Positions 39,779 to 48,558 of a stretch of DNA of 64,000 nucleotides are shown here, piece after piece; position 1 is the first letter of the stretch; each line of letters starts with the position of its first letter. This DNA comes from Psychrobacter sp. WY6. GTDB lineage: Bacteria; Pseudomonadota; Gammaproteobacteria; Pseudomonadales; Moraxellaceae. The stretch is taken from NCBI RefSeq assembly GCF_018448495.1, contig NZ_CP049902.1, forward strand, positions 1,674,001 to 1,738,000. The letters run 5' to 3'. Both the position numbers and the translations under genes were made by a program. Below the pieces are notes generated by a model. The model did no database searches. It was not told the DNA's origin and worked only from the letters and a program-made list of their open reading frames with translations.

Positions 39779-42700
39779 ATGCTGACAAAAAATACCCCGC
39801 CTAATAACGCCCCAGATGAAGATCCAGCACAGCGAGACGCTCGTGCCGTCAGACGTTGGTATCCGCTGTCATTTTTGCTCAAATTACTGGTGCTTATTTT
39901 AATTGTGCTGGCCATCATGTTTGCCGTGTTTTTTTACGCAATGGGCACAGAGTCGGGTACGAAGTTTATATTAGAGAAAGTCAGTGCTGAGACGGGCATT
40001 GATTTTAAATATGGTCGCGGTAATTTACGTGATGGTATCTGGGTCACTGATATCGATATCAAGGCGACTGAAGACCTTGAAGTATTGGTTGATAAAGCTT
40101 ACGTCAAGATAGGCTGGCGTGCCATATTTGCCAAAGAAGTGCATCTGCGTGATGCAGACATACAAACCATTGAGATTATCAATAACAAGCCACCAACGGG
40201 TGAGCCGTTCGATTATAAAACGTTACAGCTACCAGTGAACTTACGCTTTGATCACGCTAAAATAAAAAATATTACTTATAAACAAGTGACCAAAGAGCCC
40301 ATCGTTGTGCAGGATATTGTTGCCCGTGATTTGACATGGGTCGGTAGCACGGTAACGGTTGGTCGCGGCGATTTACAATATGCTGATATCGTCAAAATCA
40401 GTGCCTTACAAGGTGAAATTGATTTACAAGGCGACTATCCGCTAGATTTAAGCGCGATTGCAGAAGTCAGTGCGCTAGAAAAAGCCTATGTTGACCCATT
40501 GAATATCACAGCAACAGGGACGCTAAAACGTACGGTTGGTAAGGTTCGTAGTCGTTACAATGACAGCGATGTGAGCGGTGATTTTGTTGTACAAGGTTTA
40601 GATCAGGATTCGCCATTTCAGGCAAAATTGCAATGGGATGATATTTTGATCCCTTATGCTGACAGTCAAAAAATTCGTTTAAAAAGTGGTACTGCTACCG
40701 CGACAGGGGTGATCTCTGAAATACGTCTGCGTATCAATACTGAGCTGACGGCTAAAGACATTCCGTCTGGTCACTATCAAGGTCGCGCCGTTATTGCAAA
40801 CAGTCAGATGCGTATTGATCGCTTAGATGCTCAGGTGCCAGCTGGAAATTTAATTCTGCAAGGTATTTTAGATTGGCAAGACAGTTTTGATGCAAAAGTA
40901 CGAGCGACAGGTAGCAATTTTGATATTCGCCGCGTTATTCCTAATGACTATGTTGATTTCAAAGCATATGCACCGCAAAAGCTGAATGGTCGATTGTCAC
41001 TACATTATCAGCAGAAAAACAGCACTGGTAACATAGAGCTTGATGCAGATTTGCGTCAACGTGATGGCGAGCATGTGAATGCTAATATCGTTCAAGGCAA
41101 AACGTCAGCGAAGTCGACACAGGTAGCGCCTTGGTATATCGATGCTAAATGGCAAAACCTAATCCGCCGCGATGTGCCCAATATCGGTAATATTGATAGT
41201 CCGCGTGGACAGGCGGATGTCATCATTCGTGGCTCACGGTTATCAGTAGATGCCAATGCGGTCATTAATGAATTGAATGCCGCTCCTAAAGGCAACTATG
41301 ACGTGAGCGTGCGCAAAGCTGGGGATGTCATTGACATCAATCGCCTGAATTATAAAGGAGTCGTGGGCGACTTATCAGGTACTGGGCAGATTCAATTGGC
41401 AAATAAAAAGCGTCCGCTCACATGGCAGATAGATGCGCGTACCAATGGATTATTACCCAAACAGTATCGCAGTGATTTGCCGATTGAGCGCCTAACCGGT
41501 AGTGTCAGCGCGCGTGGTCGTTTATTGACTATTACTAAAGGTGGCGTTAGTGGTCAGCGTCATATTATCACCTTAAACAAGACCGACTTGCAGGCGCAAC
41601 TTGATGCGACTCAAGATGGCCGTGCTATTGGTATAACGGGTGCGGGTGATGCCAAAATCGATATCGTTGGTGGCGAGCTATCTATGTTCGATGCGCGCTT
41701 CAATGGACAAGTCGATACTGCAGATGTACCAAAAGGACGCCTATCTATTGATGCGGCTGGCACGCCAAAGTTTATCAGTATTCGTAAGCTCAATTACAAC
41801 GGTGAAGCGGGCGCAGTGAATGCCAAGGGCGTCATCGATTTGCGTAAAAATATCGGCTGGACGATAGATGGTCGCTTTGATAAATTTAATTTGGGTTATT
41901 TCTTGCCCAATAATCCAGCGATTATCACAGGTGATCTAAAAACCAGTGGCGAGTGGCAAACTGCGCCTAAGAATAGTAAAAATGCCGCAGGCAAACTGCA
42001 ACGTTTTGCGGTGAATTTCGATGGAGTGCTAGATGCTGAGCAACTGCCAGCGGGCAAGCTAACCATTGATGCCAGTGGCGATGACCAGCTGATTCGTATC
42101 AAGCGTTTCCGTCATGTGGGCGCGGCAGGCAGTATTGATGCTAAAGGGACGGTTGATGTGCGTCAAGGCATTGCGTGGGATATTGACGCAGTGATGGATC
42201 GTTTTAATATTGGTTATTTCCTCAAAGATACTCCAAGCCTTATCACCGGCACTATCGATACGGATGGGCGCTGGAGTGACTCGCAGCAAATCATTAATAT
42301 CAAAAAAATTGATTTAAGAGGTATGCTAAAGGGTCAACCGCTTAGTGCCAAAGGTAGCTTAGCAGCGAAGATGCGTCTGCCAAAAGATTTGGCAAGCTAT
42401 TTCAAGCGTCTACAAACGCAAGATGCACAGGCGCAATATAAGCAAGTAAATGCCTTGATAGACAGCTTAAACGCGGATAATTTAGTGCTACGTTGGGGTG
42501 ATAATTATGTCACTGCTAATGGCAATGCTAAGCAATTACAAACCAAAATTAATATTACCAGTCTGGATCAGTTGTCAGATAAATTGGCTGGCAAAGTCAC
42601 TGGCGGTGCGACCTTATCACAGCCAGTAGGACAAGCGCTGCCAACTATTTATATCGATTTGGTTGGTGAGCGGATTGCACTGCCGGGCTTTATTTTGCGC

Positions 42701-44773
42701 CAAGGTCGCGTGCGCGGTAAGCTGGTCAATTTAGCAAACAGCCCAAGTCAGCTTATTATCACCGCTGAAGGCTTAGATGCAGCTGGACAGAGTTTTAAAA
42801 GCGTTAAAGCAACATTTAATGGTACTGAGCAGGCGCATGTGGTCAATCTTGACGTTGCCAATGAGCAGCTCACGATTGGCGCAAGGCTTAAAGGCGGCTT
42901 CAATCGGGATAAATTAAGCTGGTCTGGCGTCATCGGTAAAGGCCGTGTTCAATCCAAATATGCGACCTTAAATCAGTTACAGCCAGCGCAGTTGATTGTT
43001 GATTTACCCAACAATCAAAATGGCAATAATAACGATTTAAAAGTACAGTTGGCAGCGCACTGCTGGCAAGCCACCGATCAAACGGGCAAGGTGTGCTTAC
43101 GTGAAAACTTAATCGCGTCACCTGATAAAGGTGAGGTGAATATCGCCTTGCAAAATCTAGATACGTCATTACTCTCGGTCTTTTTACCTAAAGATATCGA
43201 CTGGCATGGCAAAATTAATGGTAAGGCGATTGTTGGCTGGCAACGTGGTCGTCCACCGACGATTAATACCACACTGTATTCGGACAACGGCAAAATTGGC
43301 TTGATTCAAGATGGTGATAGTTTACCCGTCACTCTGCCTTATAAGCGGGTCTCACTAATTGCATTGTCCGTCCCTGAGGGCATCAAACTACGTACCGATA
43401 TTAACACTGGTGGCGGTGCGCGTGGCTATGCTGAAGTGGTCGTTGATCCTTATAAGACGCCTAAGCCAATTTCGGGCGCTTTGGTATTGAATGAGCTTAA
43501 CCTTGCGATATTCAAGCCTTTCTTCCCAGGTATGCGAGTGCTAGAGGGCAATGTCACGATGGCAGGAGGATTGGGCGGTACATTAGATAAGCCGCAATTC
43601 TATGGCGATGTGAAACTTGCTAATGGCCGTATTGCGATGCTTGATTTGCCCATTAATTTAACCAATGTAAATACTGACGCCAAAATTCGTGGCACGCAAG
43701 CGACTATTGATGGAACCTTTAGCAGTGGTACGGGTAAAGGGGTTTTGACTGGGACCGTTAATTGGCAACAAAAACTCCAAGCGAAGCTTAGCGTCAGCGG
43801 CGAGCGTTTGGTAATTACTCAGCCACCATTGTTAGTGGCAGAAATCAATCCTGATATTGATATCATCGTGCGTCCAGGCGATCGTTATGTTGATATTAAA
43901 GGAGCGGTCAGCGTACCGTCAGCGACCATTCGTCCGCCAGAAGCCAGCGAAGATATCATTACTCAAACTGAAGATGCAGTGGTTCTTGATCGTCGTCTCA
44001 TTGGCAATATTGACGAGGTATTGGCAATATCGAAACCTTGGTCAATCAATGCGGATATCGGTGTCGACTTGGGTGATGATATCAACTTCCGTGGTTTTGG
44101 TGCCGTTATTCCTTTAGCTGGTGCGATTAATATCACTCAAACTGGCACGGGTGTCATGCGTGCAAAAGGGGTGGTGCAAGTATCACGTCGTACCAATATC
44201 AACGCTTTTGGTCAGAACCTAGAGCTTAACTACGGACAAGTGCGCTTCAACGGTGATGTGATGAAACCTAACCTCAGTATTGAGGCGGTTAAAACGATCA
44301 GTGGCAAAACGGTAGGTGTGCGTGTCAAAGGCAATACAGAAAGCCCCAATATTATTGTCTTTAATAATGCAGGTTTGACCCAACAGCAGGCGATGAATGC
44401 TCTGGTGACAGGTCGAATTAATAACAAGGGCGCCACCCAAATCAGTGAGCAAGGCTTTAAATCGCAAGTGACGAATAACCTAGCCGCCGCGGGCTTAAGC
44501 TTTGGACTGAGTGGCACGCGCAATCTAACCAATCAAATTGGTCAGATTTTTGGTTTTCAGAGTTTGACCGTTGATGCCTCAGGCAGTAGTGAAGACACCA
44601 ACGTCAACGTCACCGGTTACGTGACGCCTGACTTGTATATACGCTACGGAGTAGGGGTGTTTAATGCTCAAAATAGCTTATCTATTCGTTATCAGTTAAC
44701 TCGACGTATTTATGTAGAGGCAACCTCAGCGGCAGAAAACGCGGTGGATGTGGTTTACAGCTGGCAGTTCTAA
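39779..44773 (+). CDS. tamB: TamB, inner-membrane-anchored periplasm-spanning AsmA-like protein
   Basis: A partner of TamA, shaped as a long beta-taco bridge between the membranes. From ATG 39779 it has 1664 residues (an in-frame TTG at 39770 is possible). One N-terminal membrane anchor (about residues 30-60), long repetitive beta structure with recurring INATG/LDLR-type strands, and the DUF490/TamB C-terminal domain (from about residue 1330), which includes INAFGQNLELNYGQVRFNG and YIRYGVGVFNAQNSLSIRYQL. It is larger than the roughly 1260 residues of E. coli TamB. It follows tamA by 165 bases, so the two are probably cotranscribed. Confidence 0.94.
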   Translation: MLTKNTPPNNAPDEDPAQRDARAVRRWYPLSFLLKLLVLILIVLAIMFAVFFYAMGTESGTKFILEKVSAETGIDFKYGRGNLRDGIWVTDIDIKATEDLEVLVDKAYVKIGWRAIFAKEVHLRDADIQTIEIINNKPPTGEPFDYKTLQLPVNLRFDHAKIKNITYKQVTKEPIVVQDIVARDLTWVGSTVTVGRGDLQYADIVKISALQGEIDLQGDYPLDLSAIAEVSALEKAYVDPLNITATGTLKRTVGKVRSRYNDSDVSGDFVVQGLDQDSPFQAKLQWDDILIPYADSQKIRLKSGTATATGVISEIRLRINTELTAKDIPSGHYQGRAVIANSQMRIDRLDAQVPAGNLILQGILDWQDSFDAKVRATGSNFDIRRVIPNDYVDFKAYAPQKLNGRLSLHYQQKNSTGNIELDADLRQRDGEHVNANIVQGKTSAKSTQVAPWYIDAKWQNLIRRDVPNIGNIDSPRGQADVIIRGSRLSVDANAVINELNAAPKGNYDVSVRKAGDVIDINRLNYKGVVGDLSGTGQIQLANKKRPLTWQIDARTNGLLPKQYRSDLPIERLTGSVSARGRLLTITKGGVSGQRHIITLNKTDLQAQLDATQDGRAIGITGAGDAKIDIVGGELSMFDARFNGQVDTADVPKGRLSIDAAGTPKFISIRKLNYNGEAGAVNAKGVIDLRKNIGWTIDGRFDKFNLGYFLPNNPAIITGDLKTSGEWQTAPKNSKNAAGKLQRFAVNFDGVLDAEQLPAGKLTIDASGDDQLIRIKRFRHVGAAGSIDAKGTVDVRQGIAWDIDAVMDRFNIGYFLKDTPSLITGTIDTDGRWSDSQQIINIKKIDLRGMLKGQPLSAKGSLAAKMRLPKDLASYFKRLQTQDAQAQYKQVNALIDSLNADNLVLRWGDNYVTANGNAKQLQTKINITSLDQLSDKLAGKVTGGATLSQPVGQALPTIYIDLVGERIALPGFILRQGRVRGKLVNLANSPSQLIITAEGLDAAGQSFKSVKATFNGTEQAHVVNLDVANEQLTIGARLKGGFNRDKLSWSGVIGKGRVQSKYATLNQLQPAQLIVDLPNNQNGNNNDLKVQLAAHCWQATDQTGKVCLRENLIASPDKGEVNIALQNLDTSLLSVFLPKDIDWHGKINGKAIVGWQRGRPPTINTTLYSDNGKIGLIQDGDSLPVTLPYKRVSLIALSVPEGIKLRTDINTGGGARGYAEVVVDPYKTPKPISGALVLNELNLAIFKPFFPGMRVLEGNVTMAGGLGGTLDKPQFYGDVKLANGRIAMLDLPINLTNVNTDAKIRGTQATIDGTFSSGTGKGVLTGTVNWQQKLQAKLSVSGERLVITQPPLLVAEINPDIDIIVRPGDRYVDIKGAVSVPSATIRPPEASEDIITQTEDAVVLDRRLIGNIDEVLAISKPWSINADIGVDLGDDINFRGFGAVIPLAGAINITQTGTGVMRAKGVVQVSRRTNINAFGQNLELNYGQVRFNGDVMKPNLSIEAVKTISGKTVGVRVKGNTESPNIIVFNNAGLTQQQAMNALVTGRINNKGATQISEQGFKSQVTNNLAAAGLSFGLSGTRNLTNQIGQIFGFQSLTVDASGSSEDTNVNVTGYVTPDLYIRYGVGVFNAQNSLSIRYQLTRRIYVEATSAAENAVDVVYSWQF

Positions 44774-44793
44774 ATCGCATTGTTTTATCCAAT

Positions 44794-44824
44794 AAAAAAC
44801 GCCTTTGAATGAAGGCGTTTTTTT
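44794..44824 (+). terminator. Rho-independent terminator after tamB
   Basis: A perfect 12-bp stem (44794-44805 with 44812-44823), 6-base loop and a long T run lie 20 bases past tamB. Confidence 0.92.
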
Positions 44825-44834
44825 ATAGGTAGGT

Positions 44835-45008
44835 TAGGAGGTGTCCTCAATTCAATTGATAGTCATCTAAATGGGTTAAAAATGGCCAAATCTTGCCAAA
44901 CGGCGTCAAATAGCTGACTAATATCTCGATATTATCGGCGCTATTTTCCTTGTTTGACGGCAATTTATCTCATTTTTATCACCATTTTTAAAATGAGGAC
45001 ACGCCCTA
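44835..45008. mobile_element. MITE-like element or IS remnant
   Basis: About 174 bases bounded by imperfect 15-bp terminal inverted repeats: TAGGAGGTGTCCTCA at 44835-44849 against the complement of 44994-45008 (13 of 15 match). Both ends carry TA, consistent with a TA target duplication. The interior shows a further imperfect inverted repeat (TTGCC...GTCAAA...AATAGC on both arms) and no open frame. It resembles a non-autonomous derivative of an IS5- or IS630-type element. The family is inferred from ends only. Confidence 0.6.
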
Positions 45009-45032
45009 ATATTGATGATGAATGATATTAAT

Positions 45033-45197
45033 CTATTTGGTCAGGATTAAGCGATTATTACGTGTCAAACGTAGTCGATACTCTTCACCCTCATGCTCAA
45101 TACGCACTTCTTTAGTGAGTGCAAATAAGTGTTGTGATTGCAAAGTTGGTAAACGGTTTTCGCGGCAATTCAAGTAACGAGAGATAACCATGCTCAT
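45033..45197 (-). CDS. hemP: Hemin uptake protein HemP
   Basis: A 54-residue protein ending in HEGEEYRLRLTRNNRLILTK, which matches the HemP family's conserved C-terminus (RLRLTR...KLILTK). HemP proteins are small, iron-regulated and linked to heme uptake; in Burkholderia a homologue acts as a transcription factor. Here no heme receptor gene adjoins. Start at ATG 45197 with AAGGA about 8 bases upstream (a second ATG lies two codons on). A Fur-box match lies about 63 bases upstream. Confidence 0.9.
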   Translation of the reverse strand: MSMVISRYLNCRENRLPTLQSQHLFALTKEVRIEHEGEEYRLRLTRNNRLILTK

Positions 45198-45259
45198 AGT
45201 AAATTCCTTTTGATAATAAATGGCTGAATAGTAATGGCGATACAGTAACTATCTTTAAC

Positions 45260-45278
45260 GATAATAATTATCATTTAC
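45260..45278. promoter_or_regulatory. Fur box upstream of hemP
   Basis: GATAATAATTATCATTTAC matches the 19-bp Fur consensus (GATAATGATAATCATTATC) at 15 of 19 positions. Position upstream of the iron-related hemP gene supports iron repression. The divergent MutT-ThiE gene starts 210 bases away on the other side. Confidence 0.85.
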
Positions 45279-45487
45279 ATTGAAAGATTTTGCAAGGTAA
45301 TTGATAAAATAAAATGCAGTCATTGTGTAAACTTATCTAAAGCAATTTTCGTAAATGAGATTTAAATAAATAAAAATTAGCTAATTATTATTATAAATCA
45401 ATAGGTTGGCTATAAATTGACTTGGTTTTTTGAAAATATAAACCAATCAAATCACACTTTAAAAAAACAGTAATAAAGGAGACGCCG

Positions 45488-46591
45488 ATGCCAAATGAAG
45501 CAGATAACCACACTGATAGCTCATTTAACAGCGAAAAAGTACTTATCGTAAACGTGGCAGTTGCGGTCATTCATCATAAAGCCCAATATTTACTTGGATT
45601 TAGAAACGCCGCCCAGCATCAAGGCAATCGCTATGAATTTGTAGGTGGCAAAATAGAAACCAATGAAAACGCCGAGCAGGCATTGATTCGGGAAGTCGCT
45701 GAAGAAACAGGCATTGAGATTTGTGACAATACGATGGTCAAGCTTGGACGTCTGCATCATGATTATGGTGCTAAGCAGGTCAATTTACAGATTTACAAAG
45801 TTGAGCTGACTGCGCAGCAGTATGAGCAGCATAAGCATCGCCAATATGGGCTAGAAGGTCAGGCGCTAACGTGGGTAGATAAGGCAGATTTATTAGCAGG
45901 AAAGTATCATTTACCCGCTGCTAACCAGACAATTCTCGAATGGCTGAGTGTGCCAACAACGATAGCAATTACCTATCCATTGACGCATTTTGATGCCACT
46001 CCTGATCCAATGGCCGCATGGCTGACTTTTCATCAAAACAAACTAACAGCCAATGCTTGGGTATATATTCGAATAAAGGCAGCTGGCTCAGCAAGTATAG
46101 CAGCGCAGTTGATGCACATGCGTCCAGATATTAAGGCGATTGTCCCTTGTGATGTCAATGGACAGACCCTAACCACTGAAGCGCCGCTAGCAATGAAAGA
46201 TATAACTACTGCCAATTCAATCGTTGCCAATCAGCTGTCTCATACCGCATTGTTGCAATGGTCGGAGGATACACAAGATAGAGTGCTGTCTAAAAATTAT
46301 CCGTTAATAGTCAGTTGTCATGATGCCGCCAGTATTGATGCTGCCAATAAACTGGCTCATGCTCGGTTACAACAGCAATTATCACCCGTCATTGGCGCCT
46401 TTTTGTCTCCTGTACTAGTCACCCATACACATCCTGATACTGTGCCACTTGGTTGGGAATCATGGTCAGCATTGGCACAATTGGCTGACATGCCGATTAT
46501 CGGTTTGGGTGGTTTATCACCTGTGTTGATTCATCAAGTATCAGAGCATGGTGGTATCAGTGTTGCTGGTATTCGACAGTTCTTTGAATAG
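45488..46591 (+). CDS. Nudix hydrolase (MutT-like) fused to thiamine-phosphate-synthase-like domain
   Basis: A 367-residue two-domain protein. Residues 15-150 form a Nudix domain with a complete Nudix box (GGKIETNENAEQALIREVAEETGIEI, 45643-45720; key G, E and REVAEE), similar to MutT, which destroys 8-oxo-dGTP. Residues 160-367 resemble ThiE/TenI (ending IIGLGGLSPVLIHQVSEHGG). This fusion is known in Acinetobacter, Pseudomonas and relatives, and usually annotated as Nudix family hydrolase. Whether the ThiE half is catalytic is unclear. AGGAG precedes the ATG. Confidence 0.9.
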   Translation: MPNEADNHTDSSFNSEKVLIVNVAVAVIHHKAQYLLGFRNAAQHQGNRYEFVGGKIETNENAEQALIREVAEETGIEICDNTMVKLGRLHHDYGAKQVNLQIYKVELTAQQYEQHKHRQYGLEGQALTWVDKADLLAGKYHLPAANQTILEWLSVPTTIAITYPLTHFDATPDPMAAWLTFHQNKLTANAWVYIRIKAAGSASIAAQLMHMRPDIKAIVPCDVNGQTLTTEAPLAMKDITTANSIVANQLSHTALLQWSEDTQDRVLSKNYPLIVSCHDAASIDAANKLAHARLQQQLSPVIGAFLSPVLVTHTHPDTVPLGWESWSALAQLADMPIIGLGGLSPVLIHQVSEHGGISVAGIRQFFE

Positions 46592-47031
46592 TAAAAAACT
46601 AATAGAAGGAGTGTTGGCACCAATGCTGATCAGTTCTGAACCAGAATTGCCATTAATTGGCATCTATCAGGGCAAATAATTGATTTTTAATATATTTATC
46701 CAATCAGTAACTATGTGTTTATTCGGTATTTATTCTACTGCATAAACGCATAGTTACTTACAAACCGTTGCTTTTTCCTACATTGCAACACTGTTTTAAT
46801 AGTCGAGCTGCCATTAATATATATCACCTAAACAAAGAGTATTTACTCTATATTCTTATAAGCGAATTGATTATCAATATATCTCTTAACTGCTCTCATA
46901 ATATTTGGTTTTTGCAGCGCCAGCTTTTACATTCAATATATTTTTAAAAGTTGAAGACGCACAGAAGATGAGAGTACATATAGGGCATATAAGAAGAATA
47001 GTTAACAGTCACTATCAATAATGGTACCTCT

Positions 47032-48210
47032 ATGAAAACCAATAAGTTACCTCAATCAGCATGGTCTGATACAAAGGAAGCTGGTTCTCAATCTAAGCAG
47101 ACTACCCAGTCGCGCCACTATCATCTGAATGAGGATAGTACACGGCAGACAGGTCACGCCAGCAACGATGCTAGCTACAACCATGATAATCTAAATGACC
47201 AATATTCTACCCATTTGGCAAAAAAAACGTCTTCGCAAGATCACTATTTTGGATATAAAAGCGCCGATAAGAGCCCACTACAGGCAAAAGAGTCTGCTAT
47301 GATTAACAGCAACAATAACAAAGACGGCGATTCAAAACATAGCGAAAGCAGTGATTTCGTTAGTGATTACTGTACCAAGGATAGTGGTCACTGCACTAAC
47401 GATTATAAATGGTCACAAGAGTTGAGCGAAAAAGAATCTGGACAGAATCATCATTCAACGCAAAATGCTGATTCATCATCAACCTCTACTTACTCATCAT
47501 ACAAAGAAATACCGGAGCGTATATTTATGAATGGACTTATCAAGCATACGGGTATAGCCCTAGCTATTATCATACCATTAGCTGCATTTTCAGCGTATGC
47601 GGCGACGCCACCAGTCAATGCTAACGCTGACATGACTGCTAACGCCACTACTGATAGAACCACTACAGAGACATTGTCAATCAAGCCAAGCGCCATCATT
47701 CATAAGTCTGCAAGTACACCGACCACAGTCGATAGCGTTGATCTAAAAAAGTATGCAGGAACATGGTATGAGATAGGTCGTTTGCCCATGTATTTTCAGC
47801 GCAATTGTGCCAGTGATGTCACCGCCAATTATACGGAAAAAACCGACGGTTCAGGTATCATAGTCACTAATAAATGCGTACAGAAAGACGGTTCTGGTAT
47901 TACTTCTGAGGGTATCGCTAAGCCTGTTGATGAGTCAGGCAGTAAGTTAAAGGTCACATTTTTACCATCGTGGATTCGTTGGTTGCCAGTTGGTCGTGCC
48001 GATTATTGGGTACTAGCACGTGATGCTGATTACAAGACTGCTTTAGTAGGAACACCTGATAAAAAATATTTATGGTTATTGGCGCGTTCGCCAAACGTCA
48101 CTCAAGAAACCTATGCCAAATATCGTCAAATCGCTCAACAGCAAGGCTATGACTTAAAGGAATTTAAGTTAACCTCGCAGACCAATCAAACGGTTAGTCT
48201 CGTTCCATAA
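47032..48210 (+). CDS. Lipocalin family protein with long N-terminal extension
   Basis: The C-terminal 160 residues are a bacterial lipocalin (Blc-like): KYAGTWYEIGRLPMYFQRNC is the GxW signature, and ADYWVLARDADYKTALVGTP and KYLWLLARSPNVTQETY match SCR2/SCR3. Such proteins bind lipids at the envelope. A classic signal peptide begins at an internal ATG, 47527 (MNGLIKHTGIALAIIIPLAA), with GGAG 9 bases upstream, giving 227 residues. The frame however stays open 165 codons further upstream to 47032, encoding a Ser/Asn/His/Asp-rich, low-complexity stretch. I list the long form; the short form is the safer functional start. No lipobox Cys is seen. Confidence 0.8.
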   Translation: MKTNKLPQSAWSDTKEAGSQSKQTTQSRHYHLNEDSTRQTGHASNDASYNHDNLNDQYSTHLAKKTSSQDHYFGYKSADKSPLQAKESAMINSNNNKDGDSKHSESSDFVSDYCTKDSGHCTNDYKWSQELSEKESGQNHHSTQNADSSSTSTYSSYKEIPERIFMNGLIKHTGIALAIIIPLAAFSAYAATPPVNANADMTANATTDRTTTETLSIKPSAIIHKSASTPTTVDSVDLKKYAGTWYEIGRLPMYFQRNCASDVTANYTEKTDGSGIIVTNKCVQKDGSGITSEGIAKPVDESGSKLKVTFLPSWIRWLPVGRADYWVLARDADYKTALVGTPDKKYLWLLARSPNVTQETYAKYRQIAQQQGYDLKEFKLTSQTNQTVSLVP

Positions 48211-48291
48211 CGAGCATCACTTACTAGATACTGGGTTAAATAGTAGTGTTACTTCATCATCCACTATTTGATACTGGCAATAATAAACAAT

Positions 48292-48320
48292 AAGGCAGCA
48301 TAATTGGCTGCCTTTATTTT
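48292..48320 (+). terminator. Terminator after the lipocalin gene
   Basis: An 8-bp stem (48292-48299 with 48307-48314; 7-base loop) followed by a T-rich run. The rest of the gap to 48558 shows no gene. Confidence 0.75.
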
Positions 48321-48558
48321 TATAATAACCTGCATAACTCAATAAAATGCTTTATAAGCGCTAGCAGATCGGTTATCACTGGCAAAATAGGCCGTTTTAG
48401 GCTAAAATCTAGGCGATCTCAATACTCTATATCAATAACTGACACCGATATCGTGCGGTTGCCATACTAGAGTGATTGCGTAGACCACACATAATCTATC
48501 TAATCTGTATTCTCTATCATTTACTGATCACACATTACTGACCATAAGGATGTTTCTC

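Noticed and set aside
46645-46665. TGCCA-TTAAT-TGGCA palindrome after the Nudix-ThiE gene
   Set aside because: Short, no T tract, no conserved context. The remaining 46592-47031 gap showed no gene.
46864-46882. ATTGAT-T-ATCAAT palindrome before the lipocalin gene, like an ANR/FNR site
   Set aside because: The spacer is one base rather than four, so it does not fit the FNR/ANR consensus; likely chance in AT-rich DNA.
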